Origin: an uncultured Pseudomonadales bacterium
Lineage (GTDB): Bacteria; Pseudomonadota; Gammaproteobacteria; Pseudomonadales; Porticoccaceae
DNA: 64,000 nt
Assembly (NCBI GenBank): GCA_943788875.1
Contig: CALSSA010000001.1
Location: 310,001 to 374,000, forward strand
Reading direction: 5' to 3'
Part shown: positions 40,282 through 49,650 of the stretch, in pieces
How positions within the stretch are numbered: position 1 is the first letter of the stretch
Layout of the letters: each line of letters starts with the position of its first letter
The notes under the pieces: model-generated
Databases searched by the model: none
What the model saw: the letters and a program-made list of their open reading frames with translations, nothing else
What the model was told of the DNA's origin: nothing
Made by a program: the position numbers and the translations under genes

Positions 40282-42351
40282 CTACTGCCCTTTCGACGAC
40301 TTGATAGGTTTCGAATACCGTTCAAACCAAGCCAAAATGGCATTGACCTTCGCAAGTAATTGGCTGGGGCGATGTTCAATTTGATGACTAGCGCCGGGTA
40401 CTCTCACTAACACCGTATCTACCCCTTCAATCTGTAGGGCATTGAAGTACTGTTCGGCCTCCCAAATCGGTGTACGCCAGTCCTCCTCGCCGGTAATTAG
40501 CATGGTTGGCGTGGTCACATTGCCGACTAGAGACAGTGGTGAGTGAGACCAATAATCCGTTGGGTTCTCCCAGGGCAGATCAGTAAACCAGTAATTGGTT
40601 ATGAGTTTATCGAGATCGGATGTTAAAGCTAAACCAGTCCAATTGATGACCGGATTTACCGCTACCGCTGCACGAAAACGATCTGTCTTACCCACGATCC
40701 AAGCAGTGAGAGTCCCTCCACCGCTACCACCAAAAACATAAAGTTGTTCTTTATCGACAAACCCCATGGCAACTGAGTCATCAACCATATCCATAAGATC
40801 GTCGTAATCGCGACTTGGAAAATTAAAATCAATGGTATGGGCAAAGTCTGTACCATAACCAGTAGACCCACGAGGATTTCCGTAAACCACAACATAGCCT
40901 GCCGCCGCATACAGCTGATTATTCGCCGCAAATTGCGGCCCATAGGACGCCCAAGGACCTCCGTGTATTTGCAGCATCATCGGGTAAGATTTATTGGCAT
41001 CAAAATTTGGCGGACGCATTATCCAATACTGTATCTCGCGCTGATCAACGCTCGACTTAACAATATGTTCTTCAACGGTGGCTAGCTGAACAGAATCATG
41101 CAGAGGACGATTGAAATCGGTGATCGTCTGCACGCGCCCCTGGCGATCAACAACACCTAATTCGCTGGGCTTTGTTGTATCACCCACTGTGATTGCAGCA
41201 ACGCCAGCACTAGCCGAAAACTGACCCTGGACATAGGGTTGATCCAACTCCCATCCAGAAAGCTTATCGGTCAATACTGAAACAGAGCCATCCGCGGAAA
41301 GCAGCGCCAATACACTTTTCCCTCGATATTCATACTGGACGTAATACCGCTGATTATCTGGATGCCAGGCGAAATCGATAACACTGAAGTCGTTACCCGA
41401 CGTTAATTGGCGCACATCTGATCCGTCCAATTTGGCTGTATAAAGCTGATATTCATGGTAAACGCTGGGCTTATCTTGATGACCAACCCAAGCTATACGC
41501 TCACCATCGGGGGATATCCTCGGTGCCGAATCTGGGCCCGACTGGGTAGTGAACGCAGTGAGCTGGCGTGTTTGTAAATCCAGCCTAACAATATCTGTGT
41601 CCCAGGGCTTATTGACGTTATTTTTAAAGTTAATACTTAGCAGTAGAGCCGAAGAATCAGGCAGCCATTCGATAGCGCTATTATGGTCTTGCTGCCCCTG
41701 CGTCAACTGTTGAGCGGCACCACCTTGTGTCGGCATTAAAAACACCTGATGACGACTAAAGGGCAAGTAGCCAGCGCCGTCCACTCTGAACTGGGTGCGC
41801 GTTTCAACCACGATAGGCTCCGCCCACTCAGCACCCTCAGGTGGAGAAGGTATTGTGCCCATGGTGTCTGGTTCAAAGCTCACTGGCATGGTAAATGCCA
41901 ACCATTTACCGTCCGGTGAAAAAGCCAGATTGGCCGGACCTGAGAGGCCCTGACCTAACTCTGATCTCTTAGATGAGTTCAACTGCTGGACGTAGATATG
42001 GGATTTATCGCCCTTATAGGCGACAAAGGCGATGGCGTCTCCAGACTGGGTAAATGCCGCCGCGCCAACAGCATCAAAACCCTTGGATATCTGACGCATA
42101 TTTTTACCATCAGCATCGATTACCCACAGATTATTTTTGCGCTGATCAGTCATAACATCCATAGAGTAGCGATGAAACGCGATGGTCTTTCCGTCTGGTG
42201 ACATAACCGGATTCGATGCATAAGCAATCTTAAATACATCCATTGCCGATATTGGCTCTTTAGCCAGTGCTGCGGCACTCAACAATAAAACGCAGAGTCC
42301 CGCCAGGAGGATTTGCACTATTGTGGTTTTCAAGATTTGTGGAGAGTACAT
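40282..42351 (-). CDS. Secreted S9-family peptidase (prolyl oligopeptidase/dipeptidyl-peptidase-like)
   Basis: 689 aa with a signal peptide (residues about 1–30, ending ALA). A propeller of PD40/WD40-like blades (NPVMSPDGKTIAFHRYS, LAFSPDGKWLAFTM, PRISPDGERIAWVG) is followed by an alpha/beta hydrolase domain: Ser in VFGGSGGGTLTAW, Asp in ITGEEDWRTPIWEAEQ, His in PGASHQIEHRP. Such exported peptidases remove dipeptides or cleave acyl-peptides in the periplasm. It lies between the TonB receptor and aldehyde dehydrogenase, and a strong terminator precedes it, so it may have its own promoter or depend on readthrough. Ligand supply through the receptor is a natural inference. Confidence 0.92.
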   Translation of the reverse strand: MYSPQILKTTIVQILLAGLCVLLLSAAALAKEPISAMDVFKIAYASNPVMSPDGKTIAFHRYSMDVMTDQRKNNLWVIDADGKNMRQISKGFDAVGAAAFTQSGDAIAFVAYKGDKSHIYVQQLNSSKRSELGQGLSGPANLAFSPDGKWLAFTMPVSFEPDTMGTIPSPPEGAEWAEPIVVETRTQFRVDGAGYLPFSRHQVFLMPTQGGAAQQLTQGQQDHNSAIEWLPDSSALLLSINFKNNVNKPWDTDIVRLDLQTRQLTAFTTQSGPDSAPRISPDGERIAWVGHQDKPSVYHEYQLYTAKLDGSDVRQLTSGNDFSVIDFAWHPDNQRYYVQYEYRGKSVLALLSADGSVSVLTDKLSGWELDQPYVQGQFSASAGVAAITVGDTTKPSELGVVDRQGRVQTITDFNRPLHDSVQLATVEEHIVKSSVDQREIQYWIMRPPNFDANKSYPMMLQIHGGPWASYGPQFAANNQLYAAAGYVVVYGNPRGSTGYGTDFAHTIDFNFPSRDYDDLMDMVDDSVAMGFVDKEQLYVFGGSGGGTLTAWIVGKTDRFRAAVAVNPVINWTGLALTSDLDKLITNYWFTDLPWENPTDYWSHSPLSLVGNVTTPTMLITGEEDWRTPIWEAEQYFNALQIEGVDTVLVRVPGASHQIEHRPSQLLAKVNAILAWFERYSKPIKSSKGQ

Positions 42352-42423
42352 TTATGCCTCGCAGGTACTTACAAAAATTAGTGGCGCACATAACGAGTGA
42401 TATAAAACTAATCACCAGATAGA

Positions 42424-42482
42424 AAAAAAGATATCACCCTAGGCAAGGGTCGTCCATGACCTTGCAAGAGGGGGATATCTTT
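42424..42482 (-). terminator. Long-stem Rho-independent terminator after the TonB receptor gene
   Basis: On the minus strand AAAGATATC and the inner GCAAGGTC arm (42458–42465) pair with GACCCTTGC (42443–42451) and GATATCTTT, closed by a 6-base loop, and the stem runs straight into seven T. It lies 18 bases past the receptor stop. Confidence 0.8.
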
Positions 42483-42499
42483 CGACTAACTTTGCTTGC

Positions 42500-44707
42500 T
42501 TATTGGCCGAACCGCGCGCGCAATTCAATGCCAATGGTTCGTGGGCGAATATAGTTAGCACGGCCGTCACCTAGCTCCGTTTCAATCCAAGTAAGACCCT
42601 CTTTATTGGTCAGATTGCGTGCGAACAAATCAACCGATACTGAGTCATTAATCTCAGCACCAAGGGATAGATTGACGGTGGTGAAGCCGCCGGCAGCCAG
42701 ACCCGACTGCTGCAGATTGTTGTAGTACTCACCAATGTGCGCTATGTCAGCTCGTGCAAACATCGGACGTCCCGCCATACTAAAGTCAGCCTGCAAGCCA
42801 AGAGAGGCCGAGAATTCAGGTGACCCAGGAAGCCGATCCCCCGATTGAGCATTAAGTGGTGCACTGTCCGCGGTTAACTCTGCCTGCGTGTATGACATCC
42901 CGTAGTCAATGCGCCATGCGTCAGCCAACAATAACTGGCCATCGACTTCCACACCCTTACTTTGCGCTTCACCGGCATTGACGAACGCTTCAAAATCGCA
43001 GTCAAGAATCACCTTAACTGGAATACCCGTCCAATCAACTTGGAAAGCAGACACATTGAGTGTTGCACGTCCATCGGCAAAGGCAAACTTTGCTCCAACT
43101 TCAAAGCTATCCAACTCATCTGAAGCAATCTTATCTGGTATTCCTGTAGTGTCACATAAGGTGGATGGGAATTCATTTTGCGGACCACCTAGGCGAAATC
43201 CTTGGGCAAACGTTCCATAAAATGAGGTTGTCTCATCAGGCCTGTAATTCAAACTAAGTTTATAAGTCTGACCCGTGTCATCGCTTTCTACAAAACCTTC
43301 CGAATAGCCACCATTGAACACACCATCATTCTCATCTGGCGAGTCCTTCTCATAGTCGTAATGACGAACACCAGCAACAGCGGTTAACTGCTCGGTTAAA
43401 TCAAATGAGGCCTCACCAAAAAATGCGAGCTGCTTTAAGTTATCACCAAACGTACTTTCAAACAGCAGCTCACCCCCATCTGGATCTAGTTCTGGGGCTC
43501 CTTCAAACGTCAGCTTTTGGTTCGCCGTCCTCTTGTAATCCTGATAAAAGGCACCCACCAAGAACTGCAAGGGTCCATCCAAACGCGTATTTAACCGCAA
43601 TTCCTGCGTAAATTGTTCAGCAACTGCCGAATCGGCCAGATAAAGCGGATAATCTCCAGGAGCATAGAAATAAGCGCCAAGATCACGATCTTGTAAAGTC
43701 TTTGATTCCGCTATCGAAGTAGAAGAAAAAAGCTCATAGGAACCCATATCAAGGTTCATTTTGAGATTGGTCACATCTAAATCAATCGTCAGCGCCTCAC
43801 CACTTCCATCTTGCCTTTGAAAAGGAGCTCTGTTCTTACCTCCGAACGCTAACATTGACTCCGGAATACCTGATTGGTCGATATCCTGAGTCATATGACT
43901 TAGCGTTACATCAAAATCTTCACTGACTTGCCATAATGCTGTTATACGGCCGCCCGTGTACTGATCATCACCTGCTTCACCGCTGGTAACAACACCACCG
44001 AACTCGTCTGCCACGATTTTTTTAGCCGCATTATCACCAGCGATGTTTTTATAGTAACCACTATTATCATAGTCGTAGCCGACAACGCGAATGGCGAACT
44101 TATCCTCTACCACAGGTAAGTTAAGTACACCTCGCAACATGGTATTCTGTCCACCTAGATCGGCAGTGGAGGAAGCGGATCCCGCAATCTCTGCTGAAAA
44201 GCCACTTAGATCTGGAGCATTGGGAATAACCCGAACCGTTCCTGCAATCGAGCCATCACCATATAGGGTGCCCTGTGGACCACGCAGCACTTCAATACGC
44301 TGCATATCAACATATTTTAGATCTGGGTTACCACCACCTAAACTACCCATACCGGCCACTGGCGTTTCATCTATATAGACACCAACAGCAATATCATCCT
44401 GTGGTGATGCAGTCACCCCACGCATAATAATGCCATTGCGACCTGCGCCACGATCCAAGAAGTTAGTGGAAGGTAATGACCGCAAAAAGTCATCCATACC
44501 AACCATGCCACGCTTGCTAATCAGATCTCCACTGGCGACGGAGATACTGGCTGGAATATCCATTACACTGACATCGCCTCGCTTGCTGGCACTAACAATA
44601 ACTTCCTCAATCACAGGGCTGTCTGCGCTAGCTAACGACACGTTGAGCCCCGCGGCACACAAACTGCCTAAAACGGCTGCTAATTTAGTTTTCTTATTCA
44701 GATTCAT
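42500..44707 (-). CDS. TonB-dependent outer-membrane receptor
   Basis: 735 aa; signal peptide about residues 1–28 (SLASA). The plug starts IEEVIVSASKRGDVSVMDIPASISV, with GRNGIIMRGVTASPQDDIAVGVYIDETPV and the anchor motif RIEVLRGPQGTLYGDGSIAGTVRVIP. The barrel ends in RARFGQ. The layout resembles the receptors for siderophore-like or small organic ligands in Proteobacteria and not the SusC type. ATG 44707 follows AGGGGAAAG. A consensus-like promoter (44853–44881) and a dyad in the 5' leader (44774–44793) precede it. As part of the TetR-flanked locus it probably brings the locus substrate across the outer membrane. Confidence 0.93.
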   Translation of the reverse strand: MNLNKKTKLAAVLGSLCAAGLNVSLASADSPVIEEVIVSASKRGDVSVMDIPASISVASGDLISKRGMVGMDDFLRSLPSTNFLDRGAGRNGIIMRGVTASPQDDIAVGVYIDETPVAGMGSLGGGNPDLKYVDMQRIEVLRGPQGTLYGDGSIAGTVRVIPNAPDLSGFSAEIAGSASSTADLGGQNTMLRGVLNLPVVEDKFAIRVVGYDYDNSGYYKNIAGDNAAKKIVADEFGGVVTSGEAGDDQYTGGRITALWQVSEDFDVTLSHMTQDIDQSGIPESMLAFGGKNRAPFQRQDGSGEALTIDLDVTNLKMNLDMGSYELFSSTSIAESKTLQDRDLGAYFYAPGDYPLYLADSAVAEQFTQELRLNTRLDGPLQFLVGAFYQDYKRTANQKLTFEGAPELDPDGGELLFESTFGDNLKQLAFFGEASFDLTEQLTAVAGVRHYDYEKDSPDENDGVFNGGYSEGFVESDDTGQTYKLSLNYRPDETTSFYGTFAQGFRLGGPQNEFPSTLCDTTGIPDKIASDELDSFEVGAKFAFADGRATLNVSAFQVDWTGIPVKVILDCDFEAFVNAGEAQSKGVEVDGQLLLADAWRIDYGMSYTQAELTADSAPLNAQSGDRLPGSPEFSASLGLQADFSMAGRPMFARADIAHIGEYYNNLQQSGLAAGGFTTVNLSLGAEINDSVSVDLFARNLTNKEGLTWIETELGDGRANYIRPRTIGIELRARFGQ

Positions 44708-44773
44708 AACTTTCCCCTAGTGTTGTCAATAAAGCATACTTTCATGAGACTCGGTATTAAATCTCGCTCCAAT

Positions 44774-44793
44774 ATATGTAGCTAACTACATAT
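44774..44793. promoter_or_regulatory. Operator-like dyad in the TonB receptor leader
   Basis: ATATGTAG (44774–44781), 4-base spacer, CTACATAT (44786–44793): a perfect 8-bp dyad about 55–70 bases downstream of the predicted start of transcription. A related dyad occurs at a similar distance below the aminotransferase promoter (45847–45860). Candidate TetR site. Confidence 0.5.
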
Positions 44794-44852
44794 TAAAATA
44801 TTTATAAAATCCTTCTAGCCTTAAGAAATAGACTATTTTAGGCATTTCCAGC

Positions 44853-44881
44853 ATATTAGTGATTTTTATATTTGTAGTCAA
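44853..44881 (-). promoter_or_regulatory. Sigma-70-like promoter for the TonB receptor gene
   Basis: On the minus strand TTGACT (44881–44876), 17-base spacer, TAATAT (44858–44853). The spacer (ACAAATATAAAAATCAC) closely matches the one in the aminotransferase promoter at 45932–45960, suggesting co-regulation. Confidence 0.7.
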
Positions 44882-44953
44882 CTCTATTTATAAGGATTTA
44901 GCTCACTTCATTAAATGATATAGCGAGTCGCTTTTTCTAACTAGCTGGCCCCT

Positions 44954-45824
44954 CTAAAAATCATACTTGGCCGCCATATATATAGTCATCGCGCGCTCCC
45001 AAACTTCACCCACCAACCCATCACCTACAGGCTCGCCATCCAACTCCAACACTGGAGCTATATGTTTGCTTGAGTTAGTGATCCATATTTCGTCAGCATT
45101 GCGAACTTCGTCCATGGTCACTATTCGCTCCTCCACCGTTATGGATCCATTAGCGCGCATTGACTCTATGGCGATATGCCGAGAAATCCCCGGAAGTAGC
45201 TGATGATCAAGCATTGGGGTGGCCACAACGCCATCCTTTACAATAAACACATTACTGTAGCTACCCTCGGTTAACTGGCCAAGGGCGTTGTACATAATCG
45301 TTTCGTTGTTCTGTACAGAATAACTCTGCTGAAAATGCAGTACATTACCAAGCATGGCCGTCGACTTTATATGGCAGCGGCTCCAGCGCAAATCTTCAGT
45401 GGAAATCACTTTCAACCCAGCTTCAATGTGGCGATTTGGTATTGCGGGATGGGGGGCGATTTCTATTACCATGCCAAAGACAGTGGGTTTGACATTGCTA
45501 GGGAAGCCGTGAAAACGACGCCCCTCATTACCGCGACTGATCTGGAAATAGATGCCCAGATTCTGACCACCATTTTTCTTGACTTAGCTGTGTCGCTATT
45601 TCGTGCCACTGCTCAGTCGTCAGGGGATTTTCGATACCTATGCTTTTCAGGCCATTATCCATGCGCTCCAGATGCAGCTTAAAGCCCACCATCTTTCCGC
45701 CGTAGGATGGGGTCACGTCATAAATACCATCACCAAAGAGAAACCCTCGATCAAATGGCGATATGGTTGCTTGCTCGGCAGGCATATATTCGCCGTTTAA
45801 ATACACAATCATCATGTTACTCAC
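44954..45824 (-). CDS. Class IV aminotransferase (D-amino-acid transaminase-like), frameshifted
   Basis: The frame from GTG 45824 (or ATG 45815) encodes VYLNGEYMPAEQATISPFDRGFLFGDGIYD, the class IV N-terminus, and ends near 45528 with a false tail. The second frame contains the PLP-lysine region RWSRCHIKSTAML, QLTEGSYSNVFIV and LLPGISRHIAIE. The switch occurs in a five-base A/T run at 45573–45577. Removing one base restores ...SQENGGQNLGIYFQISRG and a 289-aa protein, close to the 283–290 aa of D-amino-acid transaminases. These PLP enzymes exchange amino groups between D-amino acids (or branched-chain L-amino acids) and 2-oxo acids. It is first in the leftward series, divergent from tetR. Confidence 0.85.
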
Positions 45825-45846
45825 TTTAAGAAATTACTTTTTAATT

Positions 45847-45860
45847 TATAGCAAGCTATA
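45847..45860. promoter_or_regulatory. Operator-like dyad in the aminotransferase leader
   Basis: TATAGC (45847–45852), AA, GCTATA (45855–45860), followed by TATTAA as at the 44774–44793 dyad. It lies about 65–75 bases downstream of the predicted leftward transcription start. Candidate site for the neighbouring TetR. Confidence 0.4.
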
Positions 45861-45931
45861 TATTAAGAATAGTCAACATATAAATAATGCTTGTTTAATG
45901 CCCATATAAAGGGGATTAAGCGGATTAATTA

Positions 45932-45973
45932 ATAATATTTTTATTTGTACTTGGAGTCAACTATAATTATAAT
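45932..45973. promoter_or_regulatory. Overlapping divergent promoters between the aminotransferase and tetR
   Basis: Leftward: TTGACT (45960–45955), 17 bases, TATTAT (45937–45932). Rightward: TTGTAC (45945–45950), 17 bases, TATAAT (45968–45973). The two −35 regions lie inside each other's promoters, so polymerases compete and one bound regulator could close both. The rightward start would be about 24 bases before the tetR ATG. Confidence 0.7.
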
Positions 45974-46003
45974 GCTGAAAAGGAATGTAGTATTGAGTGA
46001 CAT

Positions 46004-46622
46004 ATGAATTTAAGAGCAACCAACAAAGCCAAGCGTCAAAGGCTTATCGTTTCGCATGCGGCTCGTCTTTTCTCTTCGACTGGATATGACCTTACGACAA
46101 TAGAGTTGGTCGCAGCGCGGTCTAATGTGTCACCTGCCACTATTTATAACAATTTTGAAAATAAGATAGGCCTGTTACTCGCAGTCTTAATAGAAGAGGG
46201 CGAAGGCGTTCAGCAGATTGGCCAAAAAATTATTGATCAACGCGACAGCAAATAACCTGAGCGTTATTTATCGCTTAATTGCACTCTATGTCGATCACCC
46301 AATGGAATTTATGAACAAGTCCTGCTGGCGGCAAGCACTTGCAGCCTCATCGGCGTCTTCACATAAAAAGTTCACCCAGGAATACCAAAATGTGGACAAG
46401 CAACTACAGATTCAGCTTATCGAGCTAATGCACCAACTCTATAATGAAGATGTTTTCAGAACAGAGGTAGACCCTCAGTCACTGGGAGAAATCATTTGGA
46501 ATAATGTCGATCAGATGTTCACGGATTTTATTTCTGACGAAAAGATGTCCCTCGAGGCATTAAAAAACACACTTAACAGACAGACTGAAGCGCTACTGAC
46601 ATTGGCCCAGAAGCAGGATTGA
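46004..46622 (+). CDS. TetR/AcrR-family regulator, first copy, frameshifted
   Basis: The N-terminal HTH (RLIVSHAARLFSSTGYDLTTIELVAARSNVSPATIYNNFENK) is a textbook TetR domain, about residues 12–54. The frame stops at 46253–46255, while the next frame continues with VIYRLIALYVDHPMEFMNKSCWRQALAASSASSHKKF and the ligand-binding domain. Removing one A at 46250–46252 joins them as DQRDSNNLSVIYRL and gives 205 aa, exactly the length of the intact paralogue at 49651–50268, which has the same junction (IIAQRQRNDVDIIYKL). It is divergent from the aminotransferase and upstream of the GMC and MFS genes, so it probably controls the locus and itself. Confidence 0.87.
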
Positions 46623-46715
46623 TGGTTCATCTTGTAACTCAGTTTTGAAGGATAGAGTAATGCATAAAATAGTTTTTAGGGTTTACGGCGACCACAGAAG
46701 TACTGTAAATACCTG

Positions 46716-48362
46716 ATGCTCAATATCGTCAAACGCCCGTCACAGCGATCCTATGACTACATAATTATCGGATCAGGCTCCGCCGGCAGTGTGCTCGCGG
46801 CTCGTCTGTCAGAGGACAGTTCTAAAAGCGTGCTTTTAGTTGAAGCTGGGCCTAGCGACAGAAATACATTTATTCAAATGCCCGCTGGCCTGGGTATTCC
46901 ACTGATGAAGGATCGCTATAACTGGAAATTCTTCTCTGAAGAAGCGTCCGGCTCTGAAAAAGAGATATATACCCCCCGCGGTAAGGTTCTCGGGGGCTCC
47001 TCATCGATTAACGGCATGAATTGGGTACGCGGCAATTCAGCTGACTATGACGACTGGGCCCAATCAGGCCTTACTAATTGGTCTTACGCCCATTGCCTGC
47101 CCTATTTTAAGCGCAGTGAAAACTATGCACAGGGTGATCCCGCTTATCGAGGAATCGGTGGGCCGACTAATATTGTCAAGGCCGAGGCTACCAACCCCCT
47201 TTTCAAATTGTTTCTTGATGCAGCCTGCGACTATGGCCTGGCACTCAACCCTGACCACAATGGTGAAACGCAAATCGGAGCCCATACAACCCAAAGGAAT
47301 GTTTCTAAGGGTACAAGACATAGCGCATCTCAAGCTTATTTATATGATCAGCCAGCTAAGGCTCAGCTAGATGTCCTACTGGAGACACGCTGTACGTCGA
47401 TTGAATTTTCAGGACAGGATGCTGTTAGGGTGCATTTAAGTCGCAGGGGCAAAGTCTTTACTGTTGAGGTGGGGTCAGAACTGATCCTGTCTGCAGGTGC
47501 CATCCAGACTCCGCAACTGTTAATGCTATCCGGTATCGGTGATGGCGATGCACTTAAGGCGTGCGACATTAATATAAAACAACATATGCCGGGGGTTGGT
47601 AGCAACTTACAGGATCACCCCGCATGGTGTTTCGAGTACGGTGCCACAGATCCTCGCGATTCCTTAGCCTCTAAACTGGGTTATTTGGGACGTCTTAAAA
47701 TCGGCGTTGAATGGCTGTTCAGAAAACAGGGACTAGGTATCTCCAATCACTTTGAGGTAGGTGCTTTTTTGTCGCTACTTGGCAAGGGAATGGGCGCCGA
47801 TGCACAGATGGAATGTATCGCCATGAGAGGTGATTTTACGCCTGAAGGAATCAAAATTGAACCCGGTTATCAGTGCTTTACCAGCCTGCAGCGTCCTACC
47901 AGTCGCGGAAAACTTTGCATAACCAGTGCCGACCCTGCTGTAGGCCCTAAATTTGAATTTAATTATTTGACCACTGACCATGACAAGAAGCTAGCGGTAG
48001 CGGCCATTAAAGCAACCCAACAAATATTTCAGCAATCCGCTTGGCAGGGCCGTCTCAGCTCAGAATTATCCGGTGTTGATAATCTCAAGTCTGACAGTGA
48101 CATTATAAAATGGGCTTTTGCTAATGTAGAGTCGAATTATCACCCCTGCGGTACCTGTAGTATGGGAGTTGATGACAAGGCTGTTACAGATGCGCAAGGT
48201 CGGGCCCATGGGTTTAACAACTTGCGTATTGTGGATGCATCAATAATCCCATCCATTCCAGCAGGTAATCTAAATGCGATCACAATAATGATTGCCGAAA
48301 AAATTGCTGACAGTATTCTCGGGGTGTCCGCCATTGAGCCAGAATATCCGTCGATCAACTGA
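46716..48362 (+). CDS. GMC-family FAD oxidoreductase (choline dehydrogenase-like)
   Basis: 548 aa. The FAD-binding N-terminus YDYIIIGSGSAGSVLAARLSE, the GMC signature PRGKVLGGSSSINGMNWVRGN (about 89–109) and the C-terminal active site NYHPCGTCSMG (His) with AGNLNAITIMIAE are all present. GMC enzymes oxidise primary alcohols or sugars to aldehydes with FAD, which would feed the aldehyde dehydrogenase encoded at 38.7 kb. No clear Shine–Dalgarno precedes ATG 46716. It follows tetR by 93 bases and precedes the MFS gene by 32 bases. The alcohol substrate is unknown. Confidence 0.93.
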   Translation: MLNIVKRPSQRSYDYIIIGSGSAGSVLAARLSEDSSKSVLLVEAGPSDRNTFIQMPAGLGIPLMKDRYNWKFFSEEASGSEKEIYTPRGKVLGGSSSINGMNWVRGNSADYDDWAQSGLTNWSYAHCLPYFKRSENYAQGDPAYRGIGGPTNIVKAEATNPLFKLFLDAACDYGLALNPDHNGETQIGAHTTQRNVSKGTRHSASQAYLYDQPAKAQLDVLLETRCTSIEFSGQDAVRVHLSRRGKVFTVEVGSELILSAGAIQTPQLLMLSGIGDGDALKACDINIKQHMPGVGSNLQDHPAWCFEYGATDPRDSLASKLGYLGRLKIGVEWLFRKQGLGISNHFEVGAFLSLLGKGMGADAQMECIAMRGDFTPEGIKIEPGYQCFTSLQRPTSRGKLCITSADPAVGPKFEFNYLTTDHDKKLAVAAIKATQQIFQQSAWQGRLSSELSGVDNLKSDSDIIKWAFANVESNYHPCGTCSMGVDDKAVTDAQGRAHGFNNLRIVDASIIPSIPAGNLNAITIMIAEKIADSILGVSAIEPEYPSIN

Positions 48363-48394
48363 TAATAATAAGCATAAAAGCTAGGGAGTAAACT

Positions 48395-49636
48395 TTGCCA
48401 AGTCTTTCGAAATCTGAGCGTGAGAATCAGAACGTACTACCCAATAACAGTAATATTTTTGACAGTCCCACAGCGATCTTTGCAGCCATTGTTCTTGGGT
48501 TCGCTGGAACTGGGGTTGCAATGGGTATGCCACTGCTGGTCGGCTCAATGGCAAGTTCTCTGGGCTTTAGCGATCAACAACTGGGGTACCTGGCGTCATC
48601 TGATATGACAGGGCTGTTTGTCGGCTCAGTCTCTGCCTCATTAGTAGTGGCTAAAATAAATCGCCGTTTACTCGCGGCGGCTGGTCTATTTTTGGTCATA
48701 CTGGGCAACTATTTGTCTATTCAAAGTCCAGATGTTCTCCCCTTGATGCTGTGTCGTTTTTGTGCGGGAATAGGTGCAGGACTCTGTTATGCAACATGCA
48801 CCGCCAGCCTTGCAGGAAGTCATAACTCGGCGCGCACATTCAGTATTCTTCTTTTTATACTAGTGGTAATGAATGCCTTTATTTTTTATATCTTTCCGAT
48901 TATTGATGCCAAATGGGGCGTCACTGGGCTGTTTGGTTTTTACTTGCTCCAAGCTATTCCAATTCTACTCGTACTGCCACTGCTTCCTCAGTATTGCATC
49001 GGAGAAACCGACGAAGGCACATTGAATACTGAGGCCGATAGCTCTGAGGTTCACCCACAGATACCAAAGATCCTGCCTCGCCTGTGTTTAGCTGCTGTTT
49101 TTAGCTTCTATTTGTTAGTCGGTGCTTACTGGGCGTTTATCGAACGCGCGGGTGCCGCAGCCAACATTAGCCCTGAATTTATCTCAGCCACTTTAACCTG
49201 GGCGCAAATATTCAGTCTCACTGCTGCCATTATAGCGGTATGGCTTGCAAGACGTTTTGGACAGTCAAAACCCTTACTCTTTGCGCTAATGATCATGGTA
49301 ATTACCATGCTGGCACTCGCGCTTAGGATCGACACCATCACATTTGTCTTTAGTATATTTTCCTTTAGTTTTTTCTGGATATTTATTGACGTTTTCCAGC
49401 TGGGAACCCTATCTAATATTGATCATTCTGGTCGTTATGCAGCATTGGTTCCTGCCTTCCAGGGAGCGGCGCAAGCGGTGGCACCCGCAGCCGCAGGATT
49501 GCTACTATCCTTCCAGCTTGGCTATAGCTCCGTCATGCTTATGTGCGCAGCGACAGCAGCGGTTGCTCTTTATATATACCGTTATGTCTATCTAGGACTA
49601 CAGCAGATTGCACCTGATGTGGCAGATGGGGATTAA
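48395..49636 (+). CDS. Major facilitator superfamily transporter
   Basis: 413 aa with a TTG start at 48395 supported by AGGGAG 5–8 bases upstream. About 12 membrane helices in two six-helix halves, separated by a hydrophilic loop around residues 205–225 (ETDEGTLNTEADSSEVHP). The segment LVVAKINRRLL replaces the classical loop 2–3 RxGRR motif, so it belongs to a divergent branch. Substrate is not deducible. It is the last gene of the rightward tetR–GMC–MFS unit and converges on the second tetR with 14 bases between. Confidence 0.85.
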   Translation: MPSLSKSERENQNVLPNNSNIFDSPTAIFAAIVLGFAGTGVAMGMPLLVGSMASSLGFSDQQLGYLASSDMTGLFVGSVSASLVVAKINRRLLAAAGLFLVILGNYLSIQSPDVLPLMLCRFCAGIGAGLCYATCTASLAGSHNSARTFSILLFILVVMNAFIFYIFPIIDAKWGVTGLFGFYLLQAIPILLVLPLLPQYCIGETDEGTLNTEADSSEVHPQIPKILPRLCLAAVFSFYLLVGAYWAFIERAGAAANISPEFISATLTWAQIFSLTAAIIAVWLARRFGQSKPLLFALMIMVITMLALALRIDTITFVFSIFSFSFFWIFIDVFQLGTLSNIDHSGRYAALVPAFQGAAQAVAPAAAGLLLSFQLGYSSVMLMCAATAAVALYIYRYVYLGLQQIAPDVADGD

Positions 49637-49650
49637 GTATGGCAAGACAG

